Positions 35,801-44,558 of a DNA stretch of 64,000 nt are shown piece after piece. This DNA comes from Arthrobacter gengyunqii (GTDB lineage: Bacteria > Actinomycetota > Actinomycetes > Actinomycetales > Micrococcaceae), in NCBI RefSeq assembly GCF_023022985.1, contig NZ_CP095461.1, positions 1,488,001 through 1,552,000 of the forward strand, read 5' to 3'. Under the pieces are notes generated by a model. The model saw only the letters and a list, made by a program, of their open reading frames with translations, ran no database searches and was not told where the DNA came from. The position numbers were made by a program, and so were the translations under genes. The number at the start of each line of letters is the position of its first letter. The stretch's first letter is position 1.

Positions 35801-36586
35801 TTACGAGTCCCGGGATGCTTGACGCATGCCGTTGTACCACCGCAGGCTGCGGTTTTCGAAGACCTGGAACAACAGTGAGGCGAAGAGGCCCAGCATGCCC
35901 AGCACAATAATGCCCGTCCACATTTCAGGCAGCGCAAAGTTCCGTTGGAACTGCACCACGGTGAATCCCAATCCGCTTGTAGCGGCGAACATCTCACTGA
36001 TCACCATCAGGATTATTCCCACGGAAAGGCCCTGGCGCATTCCCGCAATAATCTGGGGGGATGCGGCCGGCAGAATGAGTTTCTGTATGCGCCGTAAGGT
36101 TTTCAGGTGATATGACTTAGCCGTTTCAATCATGACTGTATCCACCGCGCGAACCCCCTCAACTGTGTTAAGCAATATGGGCCACAAGCAACCAAGCATG
36201 ATCACGAAAATCTTCATCTCGTCGCCAATCCCAGCGAACAGGCTGATGACCGGAACCAGTACCGGAGCCGGGATGGCACGGAAAAGTTCCAGCGTCGGTT
36301 CGCAGTAGGCGCGTGCCCTCGAAGAAAGGCCTATGAGTGTTCCCAGCGTCAGGGCCAGCAAGGTAGCCAAGGAAAAACCCACGGCCAATCGCCATACGCT
36401 TGAGAAGCCGTCAACAACAATCCTGGAGTTCCAGCCGCCCTCGAACCAGGTTGCCGGAAACACGCCAAGAATTCGTCGAAGCGAGGGGAAATACACGTTG
36501 GTGCTGTAAGCGCTGAATACCCACCACGTGGTAAAAAGCACCGCCGGAAGAGCGAGAACGTAGAGAGCGGATCGCAGCACTTTCAT
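35801..36586 (-). CDS. ABC transporter permease (second subunit)
   Basis: A 261-residue membrane protein with about six helices and the BPD-type EAA loop around VMIETAKSYHLKTLRRIQKLI-type sequence facing the ATPase. The start MKVLRSALY at 36586 overlaps the stop of the upstream permease (ATGA) and has AAGGA 10 nt upstream; the longer frame starting at 36619 is less likely. Family: SsuC/TauC/NrtB-type permeases. The two different permease genes suggest a heterodimeric channel. Confidence 0.88.
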   Translation of the reverse strand: MKVLRSALYVLALPAVLFTTWWVFSAYSTNVYFPSLRRILGVFPATWFEGGWNSRIVVDGFSSVWRLAVGFSLATLLALTLGTLIGLSSRARAYCEPTLELFRAIPAPVLVPVISLFAGIGDEMKIFVIMLGCLWPILLNTVEGVRAVDTVMIETAKSYHLKTLRRIQKLILPAASPQIIAGMRQGLSVGIILMVISEMFAATSGLGFTVVQFQRNFALPEMWTGIIVLGMLGLFASLLFQVFENRSLRWYNGMRQASRDS

Positions 36587-37440
36587 TCTTCGGCGTCCTT
36601 CCGGAATGACATATGCCAAGAGAGCACTTTCTTCTCCACCAGCCGTACTAAAAGGTTGACCGTGAGTCCAAGCAGTCCAGTAACCAACACCAGGGCATAC
36701 ATTCTGGCGTTGGCGCCGGCAGATTCTGCCAGCGCAATGTCCCGCCCCAGACCGGGGGTTCCAATGATGAGCTGTGCGGTAACGGTCAAAACCAAGGCCA
36801 CCGTGGCCGCGAGCCGGAAACCGGTCATGATGAATGGCAAAGCCGTAGGCCAGACGACGTGCCGGATCACACCCAGTTTGGTGAAGCGGTATGACCGTGC
36901 TGTTTCGGTGACCACCGGATCCACATCGGCCACACCGTAAATGGTTTGCACGAGCACCTGCCAGAATGCGGCATAAATGACCAGGACCAGTGCTGACTCA
37001 TAGCGCGGGCCAAAAAGCAGGACCACCAGCGGTACGAGTGCGACGGATGGGATCGGGCGCAGAAACTCCACGGTGGAAGACAGAGCCTTCCGCAGCCGCT
37101 CCAAGCTACCGATGAGCAGGCCGAGCAGAACACCTGCAACGGTTGCCGCGGCTAAGCCGATTGCCCAGACATACACGGTGTCGTAAACGGCTTGCCATAT
37201 CGAGCTGTCCCCCAGCAGCTGGAAGAAGGCCGTGAGAATGTCGGTGGACGGTGGCAGGTCCTGCGCCCTGACCAGTCCCAGCGGCGCCAGAACCTGAAGG
37301 ATGAGGGCGACAGTGAGCAGTCCGGCGGCGCCGAGCAGGACGTTGACCGGTTTTCCACGCGGAGACTTCAGCAGTCCCGGCTGCGCTGAAGTCCCGGCTT
37401 CTTCAGCCGACGCACGCTGGACAGCTATGCGGTTGGTCAT
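36583..37440 (-). CDS. ABC transporter permease (first subunit)
   Basis: A 285-residue membrane protein of the same permease family. It has a charged N-terminal tail (about 35 residues), then helices and the EAA-type loop DPVVTETARSYRFTKLG followed by VVWPTALPFIMTGFRLA. It overlaps the substrate-binding protein stop by 4 nt (ATGA) and the next permease by 4 nt, so the operon is tightly coupled in translation. Confidence 0.88.
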   Translation of the reverse strand: MTNRIAVQRASAEEAGTSAQPGLLKSPRGKPVNVLLGAAGLLTVALILQVLAPLGLVRAQDLPPSTDILTAFFQLLGDSSIWQAVYDTVYVWAIGLAAATVAGVLLGLLIGSLERLRKALSSTVEFLRPIPSVALVPLVVLLFGPRYESALVLVIYAAFWQVLVQTIYGVADVDPVVTETARSYRFTKLGVIRHVVWPTALPFIMTGFRLAATVALVLTVTAQLIIGTPGLGRDIALAESAGANARMYALVLVTGLLGLTVNLLVRLVEKKVLSWHMSFRKDAEE

Positions 37441-38450
37441 TCTGCGATAAAGCCTTCGTAATCCGGCTCCTTGGTGAGCACGCCATACTTAAGGGCCGAT
37501 CCGGCGAGCTCTTCCAAGCCCTCACGATTGATCTCCGGGATCCACTGAGAAAGTTCGACCTCAGCGGCGAGCTCGGGACTCAAGCCTGCGTAATCCTGAA
37601 TAATCTCACGGACCGAGCTCTCGTTCTCCGAGGCATATTGGAACGACTCGGCAAGCGCAGACCTAAAGCGCTCCACAAGTTCCGGGTTCTCTTCTGCTGT
37701 TTGCGTGGAGGCGAAGTAGAAGGCGGAGTCGAAGTTCTCCGCCATATCAGTCATCGGGCTGGCCACAATCGCACCACCCTCCTGGAGGATCTGTGTGCGG
37801 AAAGGCTCGGTGGTCCAGGCCGCATCCACTTCGCCCGCGGCCAGCTGTGCCGGCATATTCGGGTAAGGGACTTCGACAAACGTGACCGTGTCGGGATTAC
37901 CTCCGGCCTGCTCAATTGAATTCCGGATGGTGATTTCACCGAAGTTGCTGAGGGCATTGATGGCCACGGTCTTGTTTTCCAGATCAAGGACGCTCGAAAT
38001 ACCGCTGCTTGGCATGGCCGCTACTTCGGTGGAGTCCTCGCCTGCAACGCTGGTTGAGGTTGAACCATTGGAAATTACCGAAATGGGGATCTGGTTCTGA
38101 TGGGCAACCAGCAAAGATACAACGTTGCTGTATCCAAACTGGTACTCGCCCGAGACCACTGCGGGGACGATTGCTGCACCGCCCTGTGCGAGCTGGATGT
38201 CCAGCTCCAAACCGTGGTCTTTGAAAATGCCTTGTTCTATCCCCAGATAGACGGGGGCCACGTCAGTAATGGGGATGAGCCCGAGCGTTACTTGGTCCAA
38301 GCCGCCTTCTTCAGTGGATGCTGTGGCATCCTCCATGGGATCACTGGGGCTGCATCCCATCAGCGCAAGCGCACTGATAGCAGTGATGGCGCCGGACTTC
38401 AGGAGAAAGTGCTTCGATAAACGGTTCTGGCGAGTGCGTGATTCCCTCAT
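37437..38450 (-). CDS. ABC transporter substrate-binding lipoprotein (NMT1/SsuA-like)
   Basis: A 337-residue periplasm-side (cell-surface) lipoprotein. The signal sequence has basic residues, a hydrophobic core and the lipobox LMGCS near residue 32. The mature part is a type II binding fold of the NMT1/THI5/SsuA kind: QVTLGLIPITDVAPVYLGIE at the start, then GIFKDHGLELDIQLAQGGAA, and the hinge segment GEVDAAWTTEPF. Candidate ligands are aliphatic sulfonates, taurine, nitrate or a pyrimidine precursor; the sequence does not decide. The start at 38450 has an AAGGA site; an upstream frame to 38537 is ignored. First gene of the operon. Confidence 0.88.
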   Translation of the reverse strand: MRESRTRQNRLSKHFLLKSGAITAISALALMGCSPSDPMEDATASTEEGGLDQVTLGLIPITDVAPVYLGIEQGIFKDHGLELDIQLAQGGAAIVPAVVSGEYQFGYSNVVSLLVAHQNQIPISVISNGSTSTSVAGEDSTEVAAMPSSGISSVLDLENKTVAINALSNFGEITIRNSIEQAGGNPDTVTFVEVPYPNMPAQLAAGEVDAAWTTEPFRTQILQEGGAIVASPMTDMAENFDSAFYFASTQTAEENPELVERFRSALAESFQYASENESSVREIIQDYAGLSPELAAEVELSQWIPEINREGLEELAGSALKYGVLTKEPDYEGFIAE

Positions 38451-38540
38451 AGCCTTCGGTCCTTTCAGGACGGTTTGGTTTGTTGAGCGCGGGGGAGGAG
38501 CAACGAGCTTTGAACAAAGCATGCCGACAGATAGCATCCG

Positions 38541-38584
38541 GTTGTCAATCAGTGAAAAGTACAGTCAGGGGTAGAAGTTGTCAA
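38541..38584 (-). promoter_or_regulatory. Two TTGACAAC direct repeats upstream of the importer operon
   Basis: TTGACAAC occurs twice on the leftward strand (38541-38548 and 38577-38584), 36 bp apart. Each could act as a -35 element or as a regulator half-site. A TGTACT at 38558-38563 is 15 nt from the distal copy, short for a standard promoter. The 269-nt intergenic region to the IclR gene shows no other feature. Confidence 0.4.
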
Positions 38585-38719
38585 CGCCCAAACATTCATG
38601 GCTGAATTGTGACGGACTCGGGCCAAAGGAGTTCACGGGGCCACCGCATTGTCACGCAATGAAACAGGTGCTGTACTCAGTGCAAGCAAGGATGCACGGA
38701 CCGATTTGAGGAGCTTCAT

Positions 38720-39400
38720 TTGAGAACACCGCCTGTGGACGACGGGGGCCACGAGAGAGCCAAAGTTGCCACCACACGCACGGCCGAACGGGCCCTGTCA
38801 CTCCTCAGTGTTGTTTGTGAGCACGGTTCCGTCACCCTTGGCGATGCAGCTAAAGCCGTGAATCTGTCAGCCAGCACCGCAATGCGGCTCCTGAGGACAC
38901 TCGAATCCACAAACTTTGTTCGCCGCGACGATGACGGCACCTACTTTCCGGGAGCTGCCGTCGTGCAGCTCGGTGTGCTCGCCCTGAGCCAGGAGTCCCT
39001 CATTCCCCTATGCCAGGAACCCATGGCCAGAATCGTCGAGCATACGGGCGAGTCGGCGTACCTCAGCATTCCTGCATCAGGTGAACAGGGGCTCTATATC
39101 GCTATAGTGGAAGGAACCCACTCCGTCCGGCACGCAAATTGGGTGGGACGCAAATTCCCGCTCACCATGAGTGCGGCGGGACGGGCAATGAAGGGCGGCA
39201 CGGGGCCGGAGGGATACTGCGTTGTCAGCGCCGGGGTGGAACAGGACATTACAGCCGTTGCAGTCCCCATTCAGGTGGGAAAAAAGGTGGTTGGCGCCTT
39301 AAGTGTCGTTGTGCCCAGTTACCGGATCACTGCCTCCAGCATCGAGCATATCGGCCAGATATTGTTGGCCGAGGCAAGCGGCTTGTACGGTCAGGTTTGA
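38720..39400 (+). CDS. IclR family transcriptional regulator
   Basis: A 226-residue regulator with an N-terminal winged HTH (TTRTAERALSLLSVVCEHGS, VTLGDAAKAVNLSASTAMRLLRTLE) and a C-terminal effector-binding domain (QEPMARIVEHTGESAYLSIPA, VAVPIQVGKKVVGALSVV). The usual IclR C-terminal domain is slightly shortened between the two blocks. The start is TTG with GAGGAG upstream. It diverges from the ABC importer operon and most likely controls it. Its stop is 2 nt from the convergent sepH stop, so the island boundary falls right here. Confidence 0.88.
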   Translation: MRTPPVDDGGHERAKVATTRTAERALSLLSVVCEHGSVTLGDAAKAVNLSASTAMRLLRTLESTNFVRRDDDGTYFPGAAVVQLGVLALSQESLIPLCQEPMARIVEHTGESAYLSIPASGEQGLYIAIVEGTHSVRHANWVGRKFPLTMSAAGRAMKGGTGPEGYCVVSAGVEQDITAVAVPIQVGKKVVGALSVVVPSYRITASSIEHIGQILLAEASGLYGQV

Positions 39401-39402
39401 GG

Positions 39403-40872
39403 CTAGTCGCCCTTGGTGCCGAAGACGATCTCATCCCAGCTGGGCACCGAGGAACGCTTGGGCTTGATCGGGCGCCGGTCGGCACCGTCCTCATCCTTGG
39501 CAGAGTCAGCGGTGGATGCCGCGTCGGTGCGGCTGCTGCCGGAACCCATCCGGTCCCAGGGGAAATCGGTCCTGCCGCCCTTGCGGCCGCCGGACTTGGC
39601 CTTGCCTTTCAAAGCTGGCGCGGTTCCGCCCTCAGCGGCCTTGGCGGCTGCGTCTTCCCCAGCCGCAGCGGGTGAAGCCTGTGCAGCGCTTCCGGCCGGC
39701 TTGTCGCCGTCGGCTTGCGGGTTGGCCGTTGTTCCAGAGTCAGTCGTTTTCGCTGGGTCCGTGGTTTTCGCAGACCCGGCACCGGCGTTCGCAGCCGAAT
39801 CTTTTCCTGCTCCGTCGGCAGCCTCGCTGCGGCGGCGGAAGGGACGGGCCAGGACACTGATTTCACGCGTATCGGTGCTCAGCGCATCGGGCAGACGGAG
39901 CGAATCGGGACGGTCCGGGGAGTCGGTGCCGGCAGCGCTGTCGGGTGCCAGCGTCAGACGTCCGGTGCGCGGACGGCTGGAGGCGGCGTCATCCAGCTCA
40001 GTGCGGCCCTCGCGCGGATGTGCGGCAGGGATGCTGCCCTTGGCCAGCAGTGCTGCCAGGGCGTCGTCGCCGTCTTCATCAGCCCCGAGCCGCTGTCCGC
40101 GGCGGGAGCGCAAAACTTCCAGGAGGTTGGCAGTCTCCTCGTCCTCAGAATCGGCACCGTCCGCTTCAGGCGCTGCGACGGCCTCGAAATCAAAAACGCG
40201 GTCCGCGACGGCGGTAAGCCGGCGGGAGGGCACGGGGGAGTCCAGCGGCTCCAGCTCACTGAGCAGCTGCGCCCAGCGGTTGGCGTTGGAAACGCTCTTG
40301 CGCAGGGGACTGAACGTCCAGCGCGCCGGGGGCTCCTCGCCCACGGATACCTGGGAGTCGGTGCCCAAATCAAACCGTGCGACAACGTCCCACGTGGAAT
40401 CCGGGCGGCGCCAGGCGTCCCATTCGACGCTGTCGGGGTCCACGCCGAAGGCCTTGAGCCGGTGGTTGACCATGTCGCCGAGATTGACCGGGCTGTCGCC
40501 GAAGGTGCTGCGGTAGCCGTCATGTGTGGCGGAGAGCGGTGCAGCCACTTCCACAGCCTGCGCCTGGCGGGCAACGTATTCACGTTCTGCCCGCACCGGG
40601 CCCTCATAGCGGCGGATGTGGGCGAGGTCCAGACCCGAAACCTCAGCGACGTCTTCGGCGCTGGCTCCGGACCGGATTCGTGCCTGAATGTCGCGGGGGG
40701 TCATGGCGGGGCCCTCGGGCCGCTCAGGAGCGGCGGTGGAACGGTGCACTGAGCGGGCTACCGCCACTCGAAGCGCTTCATCCATGCGAAGCCGGAATGT
40801 TTCCCCACCCTTGCCGCTGAGCAGCAGATGTTCGCCACCCTCATGGACACCCACGAGACGTAGATCCTGCAT
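39403..40872 (-). CDS. sepH: Septation protein SepH (DUF3071)
   Basis: A 489-residue cell-division protein of actinobacteria, known from Streptomyces and mycobacteria to bind FtsZ and help assemble the division ring. The DUF3071 N-terminal domain (about 1-170) begins MQDLRLVGVHEGGEHLLL and includes the HTH-like DIQARIRSGASAEDVAEVSGL. The rest is a long disordered Ser/Ala/Asp-rich region and a basic, Pro-rich C-terminus ending SVPSWDEIVFGTK, a conserved SepH tail. Start 40872 has GGAGGA upstream. Its stop is 2 nt from the IclR gene. Confidence 0.9.
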   Translation of the reverse strand: MQDLRLVGVHEGGEHLLLSGKGGETFRLRMDEALRVAVARSVHRSTAAPERPEGPAMTPRDIQARIRSGASAEDVAEVSGLDLAHIRRYEGPVRAEREYVARQAQAVEVAAPLSATHDGYRSTFGDSPVNLGDMVNHRLKAFGVDPDSVEWDAWRRPDSTWDVVARFDLGTDSQVSVGEEPPARWTFSPLRKSVSNANRWAQLLSELEPLDSPVPSRRLTAVADRVFDFEAVAAPEADGADSEDEETANLLEVLRSRRGQRLGADEDGDDALAALLAKGSIPAAHPREGRTELDDAASSRPRTGRLTLAPDSAAGTDSPDRPDSLRLPDALSTDTREISVLARPFRRRSEAADGAGKDSAANAGAGSAKTTDPAKTTDSGTTANPQADGDKPAGSAAQASPAAAGEDAAAKAAEGGTAPALKGKAKSGGRKGGRTDFPWDRMGSGSSRTDAASTADSAKDEDGADRRPIKPKRSSVPSWDEIVFGTKGD

Positions 40873-41183
40873 GAACCATTCCTCCACCCGATAGCAATTC
40901 CTTCTGGAAACAATGCCATCCGCGAGGCCGAAAGCCTACTGTTTGCGGGGGCGTGGCGCGGATCGGCCTCTCCCAGGGACACCTTTTTGGTCTCCGGGAG
41001 GCCCCGAGGCGGCCCCAAGGTGGATTTTCGCTTTCGAGTAGACAAAAATCTCCGGTTTACGGGCACAAAACGGAACCCCGTTGCGTTGATACCTCAAAGC
41101 TACGAACCTGCAGATCCCAGACCGGCAGGCGTGGCCCGAAAAATCCTCTACAACAACTCGACCGGATGGTGAGAGTACATATT
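40873..41183. other. Intergenic region between sepH and DUF4193
   Basis: The 311-nt divergent gap holds no supported gene. It is less GC-rich near 41030-41110 (for example AGACAAAAATC) and contains TTGCGTTGATACC, which could be part of a promoter for the DUF4193 gene, but no clear -10 pairs with it. Several imperfect GGCCTC/GAGGCC pairs occur near 40970-41010. Confidence 0.5.
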
Positions 41184-41486
41184 ATGGCGACTGACTACGA
41201 TGCGCCGCGCAAGACAGAAGAGGACATCAGCGAGGAATCCCTTGAGGAGCTGAAGACACGCCGCACCGCCACCACGCAGTCGGCGGTGGTGGATGAAGAT
41301 GAGGCCGAAGCCGCAGACAGCTTCGAGCTGCCCGGCGCCGACCTCTCCGGCGAAGAACTCCTGGTGCGGGTGCTTCCTGCGCAGGCTGACGAATTTACCT
41401 GTGCGTCCTGTTTCCTGGTTCGGCACAGGTCACAGATCGCGGCGGAAAAAGATGGACTGTACTACTGCATTGACTGCGAAGGCTGA
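41184..41486 (+). CDS. DUF4193 small zinc-ribbon protein
   Basis: A 100-residue protein of DUF4193, widespread in actinobacteria and close in name and pattern to RNA-polymerase-associated zinc ribbons. The acidic N-terminal half (DYDAPRKTEEDISEESLEEL) is followed by the C-terminal ribbon with CASC and CIDC pairs. Function is unproven. The ATG at 41184 lacks a strong ribosome-binding site (GGTGAG upstream). Confidence 0.85.
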   Translation: MATDYDAPRKTEEDISEESLEELKTRRTATTQSAVVDEDEAEAADSFELPGADLSGEELLVRVLPAQADEFTCASCFLVRHRSQIAAEKDGLYYCIDCEG

Positions 41487-41506
41487 GCAGAAATACTTCT
41501 GGGCGG

Positions 41507-41971
41507 CTAGCTGCTCAGTGCCCGGACCAGGTCCTCAGGGCGGCGGGTGGACGTGAGCCAATACGGCGTGCGGTCTGCCGGGTCGGTGATTTCGATTTTG
41601 ACCACTGGTGAGATCCACCCCCGGATGCACATGTACGACGTGGCGTTCAGCCCCCGGCCGCGCTGGAAGGTGGCGTCATCTCCGCGGAAACCTTCCACGG
41701 TTCCGACGTAGCGCCGCTCGATTTCCGCCTTGCCGACCTGCAGGGTGTCCGGGGTGACGCGGATGGTCGGGGTGCTCAGGAGGAGCAGGACCGTCAGGAT
41801 CACCAATACGACGACGGCGGCGATCAGCCCTGTTTCCATGCTGATCGGCACGAACACGAGGATGCTTGAGGCGGAGATGCCCAGGACCATCACCCAGATC
41901 CAAAACGAGGGAAGAAGCCGTTCGGAGTACAGAACGGTGCTGGCGGGAGTCTGGGCAGAAGGGGATGACAT
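41507..41971 (-). CDS. DUF3093 membrane protein
   Basis: A 154-residue protein with two membrane helices near the N-terminus (SFWIWVMVLGISASSILVF and LIAAVVVLVILTVLLLL) and a soluble beta-rich C-terminus (TIRVTPDTLQVGKAEIERRY). The pattern matches DUF3093, usually found beside dut in actinobacteria, as here. Function is unknown. The start is ATG at 41971; the longer open frame upstream is on the antisense of dut and is rejected. It diverges from dut. Confidence 0.85.
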   Translation of the reverse strand: MSSPSAQTPASTVLYSERLLPSFWIWVMVLGISASSILVFVPISMETGLIAAVVVLVILTVLLLLSTPTIRVTPDTLQVGKAEIERRYVGTVEGFRGDDATFQRGRGLNATSYMCIRGWISPVVKIEITDPADRTPYWLTSTRRPEDLVRALSS

Positions 41972-42178
41972 ACCTCCAGCTTGGCATCTTTGTTCCGGCA
42001 TTTCATCTTGGCGCCGGACCGTGAATTGCCGGTCCGCGGCATACGGAGAAGCGTCAGGAAAACGCGCTAAAGTGAGGTGCGGTATTCCCTGGAAGCTTCC
42101 GGGGGCCGAACTGGAGAAGCAGGCGCGCGGCCCGGACCGGGACGCGGGCCACACACGAGGGAAGTCGGAGACACACCG

Positions 42179-42649
42179 GTGCTTGAAGCAGGCCCCACTA
42201 TGACCGTGCAGCTGAAAATGCTCGACGACGGACTGGAACCGCCGTCGTACGCCCACCCGGGCGACGCCGGCGCGGACCTTCGCACCCGGGTCGACTTTGT
42301 GCTCGAACCGGGGGAGCGGAAGCTCGTTCCCACCGGGGTGGCCATTGCCCTGCCCTTCGGTTATGCAGCCTTTATCCATCCGCGGTCCGGTCTGGCCACC
42401 AAGCACGGCCTCACCGTGGTCAACGCTCCCGGCACAGTGGACGCGGGCTACCGGGGAGAAATCAGCGTCACGCTCCTCAACACCGATGCGACCAGCCCCA
42501 TCCGTTTGCAGCGGGGGGACCGGATTGCCCAGATGGTGATCCAGCGGGTGGAGACGGCGTCCTTTGAACTGGTCGATGAACTGTCCGATTCCGTCCGCGG
42601 CACCGGAGGATTCGGTTCCACCGGCGGCTTTACTGCACTGCCTGCCTAG
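42179..42649 (+). CDS. dut: Deoxyuridine 5'-triphosphate nucleotidohydrolase
   Basis: dUTPase hydrolyses dUTP to dUMP and pyrophosphate, keeping uracil out of DNA and feeding dTMP synthesis. The five family motifs are present in the 156-residue protein: AHPGDAGADL, HPRSGLA, GTVDAGYRGEI, RGDRIAQMVI and GTGGFGSTG near the C-terminus. It should form a homotrimer. The GTG at 42179 has a GGAG 9 nt upstream and is preferred; an ATG at 42200 is the alternative. It is followed by DUF3710, OB-fold and DUF3159 genes in one operon. Confidence 0.95.
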   Translation: MLEAGPTMTVQLKMLDDGLEPPSYAHPGDAGADLRTRVDFVLEPGERKLVPTGVAIALPFGYAAFIHPRSGLATKHGLTVVNAPGTVDAGYRGEISVTLLNTDATSPIRLQRGDRIAQMVIQRVETASFELVDELSDSVRGTGGFGSTGGFTALPA

Positions 42650-42708
42650 AGCGGCTGTCCCGGGGGCCGGCAGCATGCGGCCTCCCTACAAGAGAGAGGA
42701 ACCCGGTC

Positions 42709-43443
42709 ATGGCATTTGGGCGACTGAAGAAGAACAAGCAGGAACAAGACAAGCAGGAACTCGGCGAACAGCAGCAGGGCGACGGGGCCGCTGAAGCTGC
42801 CGCCGGCACCTCGGGATCCGGTGAAGCGGAGCAGCCCGCCACCGGCCCGTGGGACGCCAGTGACAAGCCGTCGGAAGACGGGTACGTGGATCTGGGAGCG
42901 TTGCGCATCGCCGCCGCCCAGGGCCTCCAGCTGCGCCTGGAAGTGGAAGAAAAGACCCAACGCGTGGTTGCCGTGACCCTGGACCTGGACGGGTCCAGCC
43001 TGCAGTTGCAGGCTTTTGCCGCACCGCGCTCAGAGACTCTCTGGGACGACATCCGCGGCCAGATCGGCAAGTCCGTGGGTTCCCAGGGCGGCACCGTGGA
43101 CGAGCTTGAGGGTGTTTTCGGCACCGAACTGCTGGCGAAGGTTCCGGCGCAGGCACAGGACGGCTCCAAGGGGTACCGCGTGGCCCGGTTTGTCGGAGTG
43201 GACGGACCGCGCTGGTTCCTGCGGGGTGTCTTCGGTGGACCTGCCGCACTTGACCCGCAGGCCGCCGGTCCGCTGGAAGAGGTCTTCCGCAACGTCGTCG
43301 TGGTCCGCGGCGAACAGCCGCTTCCGCCGCGGGACCTGCTGCAGCTGCGGTTGCCGCGCGATGCTTCGCCCCTGCCGCGGCCTGCTGCCCCGGAAAAGCC
43401 AGGTCCGCCGGAGCGCGGTCCTGAAATCACGACCATCGGCTGA
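42709..43443 (+). CDS. DUF3710 family protein
   Basis: A 244-residue protein of DUF3710, an actinobacterial family commonly downstream of dut. The N-terminal 50 residues are charged and low in complexity (Gln/Glu/Lys/Gly), then a conserved domain runs from about DGYVDLGALRI to the GPRWFLRGVFGG segment. Function is unknown. ATG with AGAGAGGA upstream. The next gene starts 3 nt after its stop. Confidence 0.85.
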   Translation: MAFGRLKKNKQEQDKQELGEQQQGDGAAEAAAGTSGSGEAEQPATGPWDASDKPSEDGYVDLGALRIAAAQGLQLRLEVEEKTQRVVAVTLDLDGSSLQLQAFAAPRSETLWDDIRGQIGKSVGSQGGTVDELEGVFGTELLAKVPAQAQDGSKGYRVARFVGVDGPRWFLRGVFGGPAALDPQAAGPLEEVFRNVVVVRGEQPLPPRDLLQLRLPRDASPLPRPAAPEKPGPPERGPEITTIG

Positions 43444-43446
43444 CGG

Positions 43447-43800
43447 ATGCCCGAGCAAGCCGCGACGGCCGGGGAGCGGACCCCGGTCCCTGTCAGCTCA
43501 CTGCCGGAGCGGGGCCGGGTGTACAGCGGCGGCTACGTAGAGTCCATCACCGTGCTTCCCGCGACGGACTCTCCGCGCTTCACTGCCATGGTGGAAGACC
43601 GGGAAGCGGCGTACCGCGATCCCTCGTCCCGCAAACCCCGTGCCCGAGTCCGCCTCATCTGGCTTGGGCAACGGCGGGTGCCCGGAGTCGAAGCCGGCAC
43701 CCAACTGGCCTTCGAAGGCATGGTCAGCACCGTGGGAAACTACCCCACCATCTACAACCCCCGCTATGAAATCATCGGACGTCCGGAGAACGAAACATGA
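43447..43800 (+). CDS. OB-fold nucleic-acid-binding protein
   Basis: A 117-residue single OB-fold protein. Its strands are visible in GRVYSGGYVESITVLPATD, RFTAMVEDRE, RARVRLIWLGQRRVPGV and QLAFEGMVSTVGNYPTIYNP. The last block resembles OB-fold nucleic-acid-binding domains, so it may bind single-stranded DNA or RNA. It overlaps the DUF3159 start by 4 nt (ATGA) and is part of the dut operon. The precise role is unknown. Confidence 0.75.
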   Translation: MPEQAATAGERTPVPVSSLPERGRVYSGGYVESITVLPATDSPRFTAMVEDREAAYRDPSSRKPRARVRLIWLGQRRVPGVEAGTQLAFEGMVSTVGNYPTIYNPRYEIIGRPENET

Positions 43801-44558
43801 GTGAGCGACCCGGCAGGGACCTGCCCGAACCCCGTCGTCGGACGGCCGACCCTGCCGGCGGGAACCCGCCGGCCGGGGAGCAGCAGCCCACACTCGGCGA
43901 CGTCGCCGGCGCGTACGCGGCCAAGGCGGGGGTGGAACGCGGCGACGACGGGCAGATCGATGTGCTCAAGTCAGTCGGCGGGGTGCGCGGGCTCGCGGAA
44001 GCCATTGTTCCCGGCCTGCTGTTTACGCTGCTCTTCACGCTGACGTCGGAGCTGTACCTGTCGCTCGCCGCTGCGGTGGCCTCTGCCGCAGCCTTCTCAG
44101 CAGCAAATCTGGTGCAGAAGCGTCCGCTCATGCAGTCCCTGACGGGTGTTGTCGGCGTCATCATTTGCGCCGTCTTCGCGCTGCGCAGCGGCAGCGGGAC
44201 GGAGTTCTTCCTGCCGGGCTTTTTCGTCAATGCCGCGTACATCCTGGCGTTTGCCGTCTCCATTGCCGTCCGCTGGCCGGTGGCCGGACTCCTGTTCGGC
44301 TTCATCCGCGGCGAGAACCTGGAATGGCGGGCCAGCCGGAAGCGGATCCGCGCCTATGCCCTGGCCACCTGGATCATCATCGCCGTGTTCGCCCTGCGCC
44401 TTGGTGTCCAGCTTCCGCTGTACCTGGCGGACAACGTGGGGGCGTTGGGCACCATGCGCCTCGCCATGGGGGTACCGCTGTACGCCCTGGGGCTGTGGCT
44501 GGCCTGGATGGTGTCCCGGCCGATGACCCAACAGGACCCCCAGGACCGTCCAAGCTAG
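43797..44558 (+). CDS. DUF3159 membrane protein
   Basis: A 253-residue integral membrane protein with a hydrophilic N-terminus of about 65 residues and six or so helices. The pattern GLAEAIVPGLLFTLLFTLTS and later AYALATWIIIAVFALRLGVQ matches DUF3159. Function is unknown. It overlaps the OB-fold gene at its start and shares the last bases of its TAG stop with the convergent trkA-like gene (CTAG), so no terminator separates them. Confidence 0.85.
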   Translation: MSERPGRDLPEPRRRTADPAGGNPPAGEQQPTLGDVAGAYAAKAGVERGDDGQIDVLKSVGGVRGLAEAIVPGLLFTLLFTLTSELYLSLAAAVASAAAFSAANLVQKRPLMQSLTGVVGVIICAVFALRSGSGTEFFLPGFFVNAAYILAFAVSIAVRWPVAGLLFGFIRGENLEWRASRKRIRAYALATWIIIAVFALRLGVQLPLYLADNVGALGTMRLAMGVPLYALGLWLAWMVSRPMTQQDPQDRPS

